NCBI RefSeq assembly: GCF_018613605.1
Contig: NZ_JAGGPU010000006.1
Location: 759,246 to 823,245, forward strand
DNA: 64,000 nt
From: Pedobacter sp. ISL-64
GTDB lineage: Bacteria; Bacteroidota; Bacteroidia; Sphingobacteriales; Sphingobacteriaceae
Direction of reading: 5' to 3'
Part shown: in pieces, positions 1 to 8,915 of the stretch
Numbering within the stretch: position 1 is the first letter of the stretch
How the letters are laid out: each line of letters opens with the position of its first letter
Translations under genes and position numbers: made by a program
Notes under the pieces: generated by a model
Databases searched by the model: none
What the model was told of the DNA's origin: nothing
What the model saw: only the letters and a program-made list of their open reading frames with translations

Positions 1-102
1 CTATTTATACCGTTCTGTATGATAAATATTATATCATCCTTACAAATCGGTTGGTGATTAGCTGCTTAACGATTATATTTGAAAAAGTGTCAACTTAAAT
101 TT

Positions 103-1956
103 ATGATAGATTTAGCCTCTCCATTCTTAAAAGCACTGTTAAAACATTCGAAGAACCCCATAATTATTTTTAAGGTAAAACCGATATTGGTGGTGGTAGA
201 ACATAACGATGCTTACCAAGCTTTAATTGGGCGGATTGGAGGAAAATTAAAATTCTATGATATTAACATTATCCCAAACCTCCTGTCTGCTACTGAAAAG
301 GTACTTCTGATTAAAACAGTTCAGAAAGTAAGTGAGCTTAAAGCAAAAGCTACGATGGTTATTCATCCCATTTATTCTAACTCGCCAAATGTAAAATGGG
401 AATTGGAATTCTCGCCGGTATTACAAAACGACCGCCCGGTTGAATATATCATCTGTTCATTAAAAGAAATTCCGTTAGATGAAAATGACCTTGAGCATAT
501 TTTATTTGAACTTTCAGAAAGTGAAGCACGTTTTAGAGGATTTTTTGAGCAGGCTCCTCTGGGCATGTGCGTATTAAAAGGTCCGGAGCTTATTACAGAA
601 TATGCAAACGATAATATATTAAAACTTTGGGGCAAGACAAGGAAAGAAGTAATCGGGATTCCACAAGAAAAGGCACGACCAGAGCTCGAAAAACAACAAG
701 CACTTGTAGCGCATGTAAAAGATATTTTTAAAAACGGCCAACCCTTAACAATCAATGAATTAAAAATCTCGACACCTATTTCAGACGGTTATTTCATCGC
801 TTTTTATGAGCCGTTAAAAAATGATAAAAATGAAGTAAGCAGAATTTTAGTGATTATTAAAGATATTACGGAGCAGGTAAATTTCAAAAAAGAACTACTT
901 AAAGCTAAAGACATTTTAAAAATAGCCATGGATGCATCAGAAATGGGTTCATGGAATATCGATCTGGAAAGCAAACAGATACTTTTATCGGAAAGGGCAC
1001 AACAAATTTACGAACTGGAAAATAACAGGTTGGGTATAGAAGAAGCCAAATCATTGATATCTATGGAAGACATCGGGCACCTTACCAGTGGCATCAGACG
1101 TGCATTACACCATCGAAATGCTTTTAACATCGAATATCAGATTAACTTGAGTGGCATAAGCGCTAAAAGCAAATGGTTAAGAACAGCAGGAAAAGCCTAT
1201 TATAACGAACAAGGAAAAGCCGTTTATATTGCCGGAGCTGTTTTGGATATTACAGAACATAAACAGGACGAAATTAGAAAAAACGACTTTATCGGTATGG
1301 TAAGTCACGAACTTAAAACTCCACTAACATCGTTAAGTGCTTATGTACAACTTTTACAGCATAAATTTAAAGAAACGGATAACGACTTCACCATTCAGAT
1401 ACTTGACAAGGTAAATGTTCAGTTAAAAAGAATGTCGTTAATGATCGACGGCTTTTTAAATGTATCCTTATTAGAAGCTGGCAAAATTTTATTGAACAAA
1501 ACAAATTTTGATTTAGTTCATTTGATTAAAACCATAGCTGAAGAAAATAGAATTGTTTTACCCAGTCATTTCATCCAGGTGATTGGTACGGAAGAAATGA
1601 TTGTAAATGCCGATATGGAGAAAATCGGCAATGTGATCACTAACCTGATTGGAAATGCAGCGAAATACTCAAAAAAGAACTCTTTAATTGCAATAAAGTG
1701 CGAAACACAAAAGGATTATGTAGTTGTTAGTGTGGAAGATGAAGGTATAGGCATTAGGGAAAATGATATACCCAAACTTTTCGACCGTTTTTACCGCGTA
1801 GAGAGCCCCGACACTAAAACAATTGCAGGATTTGGAGTTGGCCTGTATATTTGTGCCGAAGTAATTGAAAGACATCATGGAAAAATTTGGGCAGAAAGCA
1901 AATTGGGTAAAGGTTCTACATTTTATTTCAGCTTACCCGCTACAAATGACCTATAA
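103..1956 (+). CDS. PAS-domain sensor histidine kinase (orphan)
   Basis: Probably an autophosphorylating sensor kinase of about 617 residues. Two PAS-like regions can be read: one around residues 140-260 (ESEARFRGFFEQAPLG) and one around 275-390 (MDASEMGSWNIDL), each followed by a PAC-like segment. The kinase core follows: H-box with SHELKTPLTSL near residue 401, N-box NVITNLIGNAAKYS, G1 VEDEGIGI and G2 GFGVGLYIC. No membrane segment or signal peptide is obvious, so it is likely cytoplasmic. I chose the ATG at 103; a TTG 24 bases upstream is also in frame but less likely. There is no response regulator next to it, so the partner is unknown. The first ~140 residues look like a further degenerate PAS domain. 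The family call is secure; the signal sensed is not known. Confidence 0.9.
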   Translation: MIDLASPFLKALLKHSKNPIIIFKVKPILVVVEHNDAYQALIGRIGGKLKFYDINIIPNLLSATEKVLLIKTVQKVSELKAKATMVIHPIYSNSPNVKWELEFSPVLQNDRPVEYIICSLKEIPLDENDLEHILFELSESEARFRGFFEQAPLGMCVLKGPELITEYANDNILKLWGKTRKEVIGIPQEKARPELEKQQALVAHVKDIFKNGQPLTINELKISTPISDGYFIAFYEPLKNDKNEVSRILVIIKDITEQVNFKKELLKAKDILKIAMDASEMGSWNIDLESKQILLSERAQQIYELENNRLGIEEAKSLISMEDIGHLTSGIRRALHHRNAFNIEYQINLSGISAKSKWLRTAGKAYYNEQGKAVYIAGAVLDITEHKQDEIRKNDFIGMVSHELKTPLTSLSAYVQLLQHKFKETDNDFTIQILDKVNVQLKRMSLMIDGFLNVSLLEAGKILLNKTNFDLVHLIKTIAEENRIVLPSHFIQVIGTEEMIVNADMEKIGNVITNLIGNAAKYSKKNSLIAIKCETQKDYVVVSVEDEGIGIRENDIPKLFDRFYRVESPDTKTIAGFGVGLYICAEVIERHHGKIWAESKLGKGSTFYFSLPATNDL

Positions 1957-1992
1957 TAATGTTTAACATTAATTTGCTTTGGGCAAGTGAAA

Positions 1993-2208
1993 CTAACCTC
2001 TTATTTCTTCCATTTCTAATTTAACATTAACCGCTACCAAACCACGTTTGTGTAATTCTATTTCAAAAATTATTTTCGAATTTATATTAATTTGATCAGA
2101 TATATTATCTAATTGAAAGTGAATATCCTGGCCATTTTCGTCAATAATGATTCCGTGTCCATATTCAAAGTCAATTTGAGTAACGTCTCCCTTCCTCCTA
2201 TCGCCCAT
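1993..2208 (-). CDS. Small cold-shock-domain-like protein
   Basis: A 71-residue protein whose core (GDVTQIDFEYGHGIII, then GQDIHFQLDNI) follows the pattern of the cold-shock OB-fold: Gly-x-Val near the first strand, a Gly-x-Gly turn and a D-I-x-F strand. The aromatic RNP1/RNP2 residues of true cold-shock proteins are only partly kept (Tyr and His where Phe is usual), so nucleic-acid binding is likely but not certain. I use the ATG at 2208; a TTG ten codons upstream is in frame. It is convergent with the preceding kinase and shares an AT-rich intergenic region with the divergent DUF3606 gene. It may bind RNA or single-stranded DNA; this is inferred from fold resemblance only. Confidence 0.6.
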   Translation of the reverse strand: MGDRRKGDVTQIDFEYGHGIIIDENGQDIHFQLDNISDQININSKIIFEIELHKRGLVAVNVKLEMEEIRG

Positions 2209-2499
2209 TACAGAATATTTTTTATAAATAACAGACAATTATAGTCATTTTACGTATAATTAAAAATACATAAAATTATTTTTCTGCACAATTATTAATA
2301 TTTCATATACCTTTTATGATTACTAAAACGAATTAATAGAACAGAATGAACGATTTTGACTTTATTTTAATTATGATTGAAATGTTATTTTTTCTTTCAA
2401 ACAGCTGGTTTACAAATTGTTATTACAAATAAAAAAAACTATTTTTATTGAACCAAATCGAGCTTGTGCGTGTTATTAACTGAATTAATCATACCAATC

Positions 2500-2700
2500 A
2501 TGAAAAATCTCATCCAAACCCCGAGCATTAAAGAAGAAATCATCTTATTATCCGAAGAAACGGATCGAAATTATTGGGCTAAGCGTTTAGGCGTGAGTTC
2601 TGAAGTTTTGAAATCTGCGGTTAGGGCAACAAGAAGCATTATGTTAAATCAAATTACAACTTATTTAAACCAGCAAAAGAAAAAAATCAGCATTTCCTGA
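2500..2700 (+). CDS. DUF3606-type small protein
   Basis: A 66-residue protein with the typical DUF3606 core: an acidic start, then NYWAKRLGVSSEVLKSAVRA, which resembles a helix-turn-helix-like segment found in many tiny Bacteroidota and proteobacterial proteins. The tail is lysine-rich. The ATG at 2500 is preferred over an in-frame TTG at 2464 because the family starts just before the conserved core. It is transcribed alone, with about 290 bases of AT-rich DNA upstream. No function is established for this family; a regulatory or stress-related role is often assumed but nothing in this window tests it. Confidence 0.65.
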   Translation: MKNLIQTPSIKEEIILLSEETDRNYWAKRLGVSSEVLKSAVRATRSIMLNQITTYLNQQKKKISIS

Positions 2701-2849
2701 TTGTTAAATCGGTATAATTATCTGATTAGAAAATTATAGTTCATTTAGTGTATTAACGGCGACAAGTACTTCTTTGCATTTAAATGAGATGGTTTTAAAT
2801 CTTTTCATGAATGCAATGGCTCTTTATATATAATATAAAGAATTACGAA

Positions 2850-2978
2850 ATGGCAACTACAATAAAAACAGCAAGCGCTACTAAAAGGCTTACATTCTCT
2901 GTAGTCATAAAATTTATTTCAATCGAACTTATTGCGTTGTCCAAAGGACTCCTACGGAGAGCTTGTCCAAACGTTTAA
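2850..2978 (+). CDS. Possible 42-residue ORF running into a repeat
   Basis: An ATG at 2850 opens a 42-codon frame (MATTIKTASATKRLTF...) whose last third lies in low-complexity repeat-like DNA (ggactcctacggagagc). The upstream sequence is A-rich and contains CTTTATATATAATATAAAG, an inverted repeat at about 2822-2840. It may be the remnant of a gene cut short by insertion of the dispersed repeat just downstream, or no gene at all. I recognise no family. Low confidence. Confidence 0.2.
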   Translation: MATTIKTASATKRLTFSVVIKFISIELIALSKGLLRRACPNV

Positions 2979-3022
2979 GAATGCCTTCGGCAGGCTACCA
3001 TTGACAGATTCAAAAGAAAGGT

Positions 3023-3119
3023 CGTCATTACGAGGAGGAACCACGAAGCAACCTTTCACGCTAGTAATCCTTTCCGTAAAGATTGCTTCGTCGGCTGAAA
3101 AAGCCTTCTCGCAATGACG
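3023..3119. repeat. Dispersed inverted repeat (CGTCATT...AATGACG)
   Basis: The left arm starts CGTCATTACGAGGAGG and continues through CACGAAGCAACCT. The right arm is its approximate reverse complement, AGATTGCTTCGTCGG ... CTCGCAATGACG. Together they can fold into a long imperfect hairpin. The same kind of element is widespread between genes in Pedobacter and related genomes. Short frames inside it are not genes. The flanking 2979-3022 and 3120-3237 hold nothing I can name. Confidence 0.7.
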
Positions 3120-3237
3120 ATAATCTGAGGAGATTTAATCTCTAAAATTCTCCCGTCACTAATATTGATTTTTATACAATAAATAACCCTCAGGATGACA
3201 AATCGATACTAATGATACAGCTTCTTCTATTTTACGA

Positions 3238-3558
3238 TTAATACTTTAATCTTCCTGTACAATAAGCCAGTAGATTAACAGATTCTTTTGAAATTTTCTT
3301 GGGATTAAGGTTATCCTTGATGTTGGTAACTGCGGTTCCAAGCTTCTCTTGCAACAGATCGAGTATTCCAATTATATTTTCTGGTACTATGGTTAAGGAT
3401 AATAAGGGATAATATTTATTCTCCAGGTCCTTTTTCTGATTATTTGTCGCCAAATCTAAAGTCCATTCTTCAGTTGCAGAAAAACCATATTCGTGCCTTG
3501 TATTATTAAGTTCGTACAAAAAAACTTTTGCCTGAACTTTCGGATCGTTACTTGCCAT
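3238..3558 (-). CDS. Hypothetical protein (106 aa), overlapping a small upstream gene
   Basis: A 106-residue soluble protein beginning MASNDPKVQAKVFLYELN, with charged helical segments and no signal peptide, membrane segment or motif I recognise. The ATG at 3558 is chosen because it overlaps the end of the 43-residue gene immediately upstream by 11 bases in another frame, a layout typical of translational coupling; an earlier TTG at 3579 is possible. The C-terminus ends in YCTGRLKY. The two genes form a tight pair and probably act together, but their role is unknown. Confidence 0.55.
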   Translation of the reverse strand: MASNDPKVQAKVFLYELNNTRHEYGFSATEEWTLDLATNNQKKDLENKYYPLLSLTIVPENIIGILDLLQEKLGTAVTNIKDNLNPKKISKESVNLLAYCTGRLKY

Positions 3559-3679
3559 TTTTACCTGGCTTTTTTGCAAATAGATCTATCTCGACCTTTG
3601 CCGACTTACCTTTTCCTGATTGATAATCAGACGGTGCTTTTTTATTAACACCAGCCTCTTTCTTTTTGTCTCTACTCAT
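3548..3679 (-). CDS. Lys/Gly-rich 43-residue small protein
   Basis: ATG at 3679, stop TAA ending at 3548. The product starts MSRDKKKEAGVNKKAPSDY and ends AKKPGKNGK. It is strongly basic, without aromatic core or membrane segment, and likely intrinsically disordered. Small Lys-rich proteins with a SDY-x-K/GK-type centre occur next to conserved hypotheticals in Bacteroidota. The gene overlaps the start of the 106-residue gene by 11 bases, which supports both being real and co-translated. Nucleic-acid binding is possible given the charge, but that is only an inference. Confidence 0.5.
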   Translation of the reverse strand: MSRDKKKEAGVNKKAPSDYQSGKGKSAKVEIDLFAKKPGKNGK

Positions 3680-3899
3680 CTTTAAATGATTACAGTTTGA
3701 TAAGACCAATCATCATTGCATAAACAATTCGGTGATTGGAATAAAAAAATACTCATCTAAAATTTAAGATTAGAGAATACCGCAATGGCACATCAGCGAG
3801 AGAAAAGCAATGTAATTAGATTATTAATTACTGACATAATCAAATATACATTTATAATAGGCTAAAATCGTCATATCAATATGGTTATCGAGATATATT

Positions 3900-4481
3900 T
3901 TACCTGCGATAGCGATGCCAAACCCTATACCATTTTTTATTATTAGGGTAACTGCGATGCGATGTTCTGTTGTTTATCATTATAGCGACTAACAGTAAAA
4001 TACTGGCGCCAGATAAAACCGGGCACAGTACGTACAAATAGCCTAACGAATGGATTTTAGCAGACCCGATATTGGCTATTAGTGCGGTAGCCCCACCTGG
4101 GGGATGCAGTGTTTTGGTAATCTGCATCAATACAATAGATAAAGAAACCGACAAGGCAGAAGATAACCACACTTCGCCGGGAATAAGTTTATGAACGGTA
4201 ACGCCTACCAATGCACAAATCACATGCCCACCGATTAAATTCCTCGGCTGTGCCAGTGGGCTGTTTATAATTCCATAAATAAGTACCGATGAGGCACCAA
4301 ATGAACCGATAAGAAATAGATTATCGTTGGCGGTAAAGTATTTAGAATGGAGTAAGCCAATAATGCCAATACCTAAAAACGCTCCAATAAATGTCCAAAC
4401 GTGTTCTTTAAAATCTACTAGAGTTTCTTTGTAAACAATATATTTTGCTGTGCGAAGGTGCTTTCTTATTCGTGTTCTCAT
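3900..4481 (-). CDS. HPP-family integral membrane protein
   Basis: A 193-residue membrane protein with about four to five hydrophobic segments and the family signature LHPPGGATALIA in the second half, which names the HPP family. Some plant and cyanobacterial members have been linked to nitrite transport; for bacterial members the substrate is generally unknown. A basic cytoplasmic N-terminus (MRTRIRKHLRTAK) precedes the first segment. It lies alone between the small-gene pair and the OmpA-like lipoprotein, whose terminator separates the two, so it probably has its own promoter. Family call is firm; function is open. Confidence 0.85.
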   Translation of the reverse strand: MRTRIRKHLRTAKYIVYKETLVDFKEHVWTFIGAFLGIGIIGLLHSKYFTANDNLFLIGSFGASSVLIYGIINSPLAQPRNLIGGHVICALVGVTVHKLIPGEVWLSSALSVSLSIVLMQITKTLHPPGGATALIANIGSAKIHSLGYLYVLCPVLSGASILLLVAIMINNRTSHRSYPNNKKWYRVWHRYRR

Positions 4482-4549
4482 AACCTGTACTGGAGCGCGT
4501 GCAAAATTAGCAAAATATACAAGGGAAAAGAGAAAGCTTTATAAATAAA

Positions 4550-4579
4550 AAAGGGTTGAAAAATTAATCTCAACCCTTT
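4550..4579 (-). terminator. Rho-independent terminator of the OmpA-like lipoprotein gene
   Basis: Inverted repeat AAAGGGTTGA / TCAACCCTTT with a 10-base loop. On the minus strand the stem is followed by a T-rich tract, so it ends the transcript of the lipoprotein gene at 4602-5465. Confidence 0.8.
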
Positions 4580-4601
4580 AAAATGATTATTATTTCTGAT
4601 T

Positions 4602-5465
4602 TTATTTTTGAGATTGCTCAGGCGCTTTTCCGATCAGATCCATAAACTGATCTAATTTAGGTGTAATAATGATCTGTGTACGTCTGTTTTTCGCTTTCCC
4701 TCCTGCTGTTGTATTATCAGCAATTGGATTAAATTCACCACGTCCACCTGCGGTTAACCGCTTAGGATCGACAGCATATTTGGTTTGCAATACCTGAACC
4801 ACTGATGAAGCACGCAAGGCACTTAAATCCCAGTTGTTTCGGATATTGGTTTGAGCGATAGGCACATTATCGGTATTACCTTCAATCAGCACATCATAAG
4901 TATCGTAATCTTTAATGATTTTGGCGATTTTGTTTAAAGTTTCTCCCGCTTTATCGGAAACTTCGTAACTACCTGATTTATACAACATGTTATCAGCTAA
5001 AGAGATATAAACTACGCCTTTAAGCACCTGTACATCAACATCTCCCAACTCTTCTTTACTTAATGATCGTGTCAAATTATTAGTCAACACCATATTAAGT
5101 GAGTCACTTTTATTTTTGGCATTTACCAGTTGTTTGATGTATTTATTCGAGCTGTTAATTTCATCAACCAGTTTCGAAATGTTAACATTGCCCTGGCTAC
5201 TAGAATTTAAACATTTGTTCAAAGCATCCTGCAATGCAGTTACATTGGCTTTTTCTGAGGCAATCTGTTCTTCTAAACTTTTAACCCTGCTGGTGCTGCC
5301 ACTAAGCTCGCGTTGGCTATCCTGGTATTTATTACTTAACTCCTGGTTCCTTTCTCTCAACTTGGAATAGGTATCCTGAAGTTCTGCATATTTCTTATTG
5401 CTTACACAACCAGCTGCAAGCGCAATGGCAAAGAGCATTATGGGAATTGATTTGTATAATTTCAT
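4602..5465 (-). CDS. OmpA-family peptidoglycan-associated lipoprotein with coiled coil
   Basis: A 287-residue lipoprotein. The signal peptide ends in a lipobox before Cys20 (LAAGC). Residues ~25-90 are heptad-rich (YAELQDTYSKLRERNQEL and on) and should form a coiled coil. Residues ~165-275 are an OmpA/MotB C-terminal domain with IEGNTDNVPI and LSALRASSVVQVL, which binds peptidoglycan. It probably tethers the outer membrane to the cell wall, or spans the periplasm through its coiled coil. It is monocistronic, with a terminator directly downstream. The architecture also matches MotB-like or YiaD-like lipoproteins; nothing here points to a motor role. Confidence 0.88.
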   Translation of the reverse strand: MKLYKSIPIMLFAIALAAGCVSNKKYAELQDTYSKLRERNQELSNKYQDSQRELSGSTSRVKSLEEQIASEKANVTALQDALNKCLNSSSQGNVNISKLVDEINSSNKYIKQLVNAKNKSDSLNMVLTNNLTRSLSKEELGDVDVQVLKGVVYISLADNMLYKSGSYEVSDKAGETLNKIAKIIKDYDTYDVLIEGNTDNVPIAQTNIRNNWDLSALRASSVVQVLQTKYAVDPKRLTAGGRGEFNPIADNTTAGGKAKNRRTQIIITPKLDQFMDLIGKAPEQSQK

Positions 5466-5538
5466 AATCTTATTTTTATTTATTATAATAAGTTAACAAA
5501 TTCCTTGCCGCAAAGTTCAATACCGGCCTGAACCGGTG

Positions 5539-8049
5539 TTAAAAAGCGTTAATCTTTACCGAATCGAAGCTAGCCAAAGCTTTATACGTTCTTAATCCTA
5601 TACTACCAGATTGATATTGATTATCTGTTGCAGAAAGAATGGATTTTGCCGACCCGTTTATAAAAACATCAAATTTATCTCCTTTCGCCACTATCTTTAA
5701 GGTATATATTTTGTTCATTTCAACAGGATATTTTCCTGAACTTATAACGGTCCATTTTTGTCCGTTAGCTTTCCCCAACAGTACCGTTCCATTAGACTGA
5801 TCCAAACCCACATAATACCCTTGGTAAGCATCGGCACCAATTGCCGGGTCAGAAACCCTGAACATTAAACCAGCATCACCGGCAGTATTGATTTTAACAT
5901 TTGCCTGGTAAGTAAAATCTTTAAAATCTGTCCCATTAGCCACATATTTAGATCCATTTATACCATAACCACCAGAGCCTGAGTTTGATGCCGAATTAAC
6001 CTGTCCATCTTTCCAAAACCAGCCACCTCCATAAAAAACCCAATTATTGGCCATTCCCTGATCAAAATTTTCGGCCAAAGCCTTATTTATTTTTTTTGGC
6101 TGACCGATTACAGGAAAACAGCTTAAGCGTATATTTTCAGATCCATAAGGTACCAAGGTAACTTCTTCCTGCTTTTCGGTTGAGGAAATTGGACTAAAAG
6201 GCACATCAAAAGCGGCTACTTTGTTGTATCCTAGCGTCCATGACGGAATCTTTTTTGCCTGGACCTTTAATTTAACCGGTGCATTCGCGGCAATAAAAGG
6301 ATTTTCGGGCATTGTAGCGCTCACCACATTAACGTCGCTTAAATTACCTTTATTTAATACTAAACCATAGTTCCATGCCGATTCCGGATGGATTTCGTAA
6401 TCCGTAAAGCCAGCAACCGCATGTGTTTTGGTTACCTTATCTGCTGCCTTAATTTCTAATGCATACACAATAGGACCACGTTCTACGCTAATGGAATTGT
6501 TTACTTGGGCCTGAGTAGTAATTTGCATCGGGAAATTCAGTTCTATTTGATCCTGATTTTTCCATTCGCGGGATATGGTAAACATTTCACCGGCTTTTAC
6601 TCCTTTTAATATAGTTCCATTTAATTTAATACTTGGTTTTACACTCCACGCTGGGATTCTTAAAATCAATGGAAAGGATGTAGAAGTGGTAAGCCCCATT
6701 TTTAACCTAATCTGTTCTTCGAAGGGATAATTGGTTTCTTCGGTAATTTTTATTTTTTTATTGTTGGCTAACACAGTTTCTATTTCCATTGGGCCATAGG
6801 TAATTACTGCCAAGCCGTTCTCGGGGGTAGCCACTACACTACTTTTTACAAAATAAGGCCAGCCCATATGCATATTATAGCGGCAGCATCCATAACCTGA
6901 ATAAGGACTAGAAACGATACCTGAGCTATAATCTTGATTAAAGCCATGCTCACCATGAATACTTTGAACCTGATTGGGTAATGTATAATATGAATGGTTT
7001 TTAAAATCCCTGCTAAACTGAGCAGGTAAAGCATTAAAGGCCACTTTTTCCAACTGATCGCCAATACTTACATCGTGAATAACCTTTGCCGCAGTTTCTA
7101 AACTCTGCATCCATTCTACCACAGTACAGGTTTCTACTCCTTCTATGCTGCTTGTACCCGCCAGAAATTCAGTTCCTGAACCTAAACCTTCTGGCTGACC
7201 ATGGTCGTGCATAATGTGCGCTATACCTTTGGAAAGTGCTTCAAGATTAGAAGCACGATCTTGAAGTTGAGCATAAAGCACTGGGAATTTTAAGGCTTGA
7301 GCTACATTAACCATATGTTTTGGCTGAAAATCATCACCAAAAAAGTAAAACCCGTTGTTGCTATAAATATCGATCCAAGGGTATGCCTGTTGTTTTAACT
7401 TTTCTACGAGTCGTAATAAATCCTGATTGCCGGTTTTATTGTAAAGCCAAATGGCTATTTCCATATTATCGCCTGCTCTTGATTTACCCCATTCCTTTAA
7501 CGGATCGCCATCAAGATTAGCCAGTTCATATTTGAAATATTTTGACAGAAAAGGAATTACCCTTTTATCATTTGTGGCCTCGTAATAGCTTTGCAAAGCA
7601 TACATCATTGGCATGCGTGGCCACCAATCTTTCATTTTCGGCGGGCCAAATAATCCGTTGGCTTGTTGATTGTTCAAAGTCCAATCGATGTACTTTTGTG
7701 CTTTTGCTTTTAGCCTAGGATCATCTAAAGTATAAGCCAATGCTACCAAACCTTTAACATAATATGGTACCCGCTCCCATCCATTCCCATCGCCTCCTAG
7801 CCAATCGGAATTTTTGCCCAGATTATCTTTTTCAGGGTATAGCTCTTCTGCCATTCCCGTTGCACCATCTCTTTGCTGCTCCAATTGTTTTAACAACCAT
7901 CCTTTGGCTTTAATACTCCCCATGGGCAATTGCACATAAACATGTTGTTTTAAGGGTTTTTTGTTGAATTCAGTTAAATTCTGGGCATTTAAAGTATGAA
8001 TAGATAGACAGGAAACCAGAAAATAGATTGGGGTAAATATTCTTTTCAT
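5539..8049 (-). CDS. GH127-type beta-L-arabinofuranosidase (DUF1680) with C-terminal lectin-like domain
   Basis: An 836-residue secreted enzyme; the signal peptide ends near NAQ at residue 23. Residues ~35-640 are the DUF1680 (alpha/alpha)6-barrel plus beta domains. The zinc-thiolate site known from GH127 HypBA1 can be read: Glu306 and Cys308 in GVETCTVVEWM, and Cys388-Cys389 in GYGCCRYNMHMGW, one of which should be the nucleophile. Residues ~665-836 form a concanavalin/laminin-G-like fold (DUF1080 or CBM66 type) starting FDQGMANNWVFYGGG, likely for sugar binding. It should remove beta-L-arabinofuranose from plant glycans such as extensin or arabinan side groups. The related family GH146 cannot be excluded. 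It stands alone, 15 kb from the large locus. Confidence 0.85.
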   Translation of the reverse strand: MKRIFTPIYFLVSCLSIHTLNAQNLTEFNKKPLKQHVYVQLPMGSIKAKGWLLKQLEQQRDGATGMAEELYPEKDNLGKNSDWLGGDGNGWERVPYYVKGLVALAYTLDDPRLKAKAQKYIDWTLNNQQANGLFGPPKMKDWWPRMPMMYALQSYYEATNDKRVIPFLSKYFKYELANLDGDPLKEWGKSRAGDNMEIAIWLYNKTGNQDLLRLVEKLKQQAYPWIDIYSNNGFYFFGDDFQPKHMVNVAQALKFPVLYAQLQDRASNLEALSKGIAHIMHDHGQPEGLGSGTEFLAGTSSIEGVETCTVVEWMQSLETAAKVIHDVSIGDQLEKVAFNALPAQFSRDFKNHSYYTLPNQVQSIHGEHGFNQDYSSGIVSSPYSGYGCCRYNMHMGWPYFVKSSVVATPENGLAVITYGPMEIETVLANNKKIKITEETNYPFEEQIRLKMGLTTSTSFPLILRIPAWSVKPSIKLNGTILKGVKAGEMFTISREWKNQDQIELNFPMQITTQAQVNNSISVERGPIVYALEIKAADKVTKTHAVAGFTDYEIHPESAWNYGLVLNKGNLSDVNVVSATMPENPFIAANAPVKLKVQAKKIPSWTLGYNKVAAFDVPFSPISSTEKQEEVTLVPYGSENIRLSCFPVIGQPKKINKALAENFDQGMANNWVFYGGGWFWKDGQVNSASNSGSGGYGINGSKYVANGTDFKDFTYQANVKINTAGDAGLMFRVSDPAIGADAYQGYYVGLDQSNGTVLLGKANGQKWTVISSGKYPVEMNKIYTLKIVAKGDKFDVFINGSAKSILSATDNQYQSGSIGLRTYKALASFDSVKINAF

Positions 8050-8410
8050 AAAAAGGATTATTGGTTAGATAATATTTCATAAAACTAATAAATATGAGCG
8101 AATATTAAAACGATTTAGTAATCTTATATTCAAACAATTCAAAAAGCAATGTTAAGTTGGTTAAAGCACACCTAAACGCTGAAAATAATAAATTGAAAGG
8201 AAAAAAAATTATACAGTTTGCAAGCCTGGAGATTTACACCAGATTGTGATATATACCTATTTTTAACTTGCCACGGTAAGCATTGGCCTTGTTCTGTCAT
8301 CAAGCTTTTGGTGGAAACTGAGATTAGTTCTATATTAGATCTAGAGAGCGTTAATTTAGAATCGGGGGATAGCCATTGGTATTCCCCGTTCTTATTTTTA
8401 AGCAAACATT
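8050..8410. other. Gene-free intergenic stretch
   Basis: About 360 bases between the GH127 gene and the NTF2-like gene, both on the minus strand. Short frames occur on both strands but none has a plausible start or codon use. It must hold the GH127 promoter; I see no clear -7/-33 pair, terminator hairpin or repeat. Confidence 0.6.
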
Positions 8411-8803
8411 TTATACTGAAATGCTTGTACAGCTGGCAGAAATTACTTTCCAATCTTCTCTCACTTTACCCCAAACCCTTAACCATTGATATTTGCCGTT
8501 AAGTAGAATATTTAAATAACTTCCCTTAATAAAAAGACTTGCAGAAACAATAACAATAGATTCAAAAACACGTATTTCCCGTTTGGATACATTGATTTTG
8601 GTAATTTTGATCATGCCACTCCGGTAGACATCCAGATCCATCTCTTTATCCAACACATTCCCATACTGATCATGAAAAAGCATTCCATCAGCAAACAATA
8701 AATCGAGTATCTTCAGGTCTCTTCTTTTAAATCCATCTAATAATTTTTCTTCTAGGTCGGCAATCAGGAGAATGGTTTCCTGGTCTGATAAAATATTTGG
8801 CAT
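8411..8803 (-). CDS. NTF2-like / DUF4440 (SnoaL-like) protein
   Basis: A 130-residue soluble protein with the pattern of NTF2-like DUF4440 proteins: an N-terminal helix pair (EEKLLDGFKRRDLKILDLLFADGMLFHDQYGNVL) followed by a curved sheet ending in W-L-R-V-W and DWKVISASCTSI. Members bind small ligands or act as accessory enzymes, and most are uncharacterised. No catalytic residues can be assigned. It has no signal peptide, so is cytoplasmic. It is flanked by two secreted carbohydrate-active enzymes but spaced by more than 100 bases from each, so it is not clearly in an operon with them. Confidence 0.7.
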   Translation of the reverse strand: MPNILSDQETILLIADLEEKLLDGFKRRDLKILDLLFADGMLFHDQYGNVLDKEMDLDVYRSGMIKITKINVSKREIRVFESIVIVSASLFIKGSYLNILLNGKYQWLRVWGKVREDWKVISASCTSISV

Positions 8804-8915
8804 AATTTCCGGTTAGCTAGTAAAAATATAAAGTAAGCCACAAAGAATAGCGTAACTTTAAATATTGCCTGCATTACACGGATTTAACCACACACATTGC
8901 ACAAATTTTTATCAA

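Noticed and set aside
2932..3117. 61-codon frame through the inverted repeat near 3 kb
   Set aside because: Lies wholly in repeat DNA with hairpin structure and resembles no protein.
8172..8453. 93-codon frame overlapping the end of the NTF2-like gene
   Set aside because: Different frame of the real gene plus AT-rich gap; no domain or usable start.
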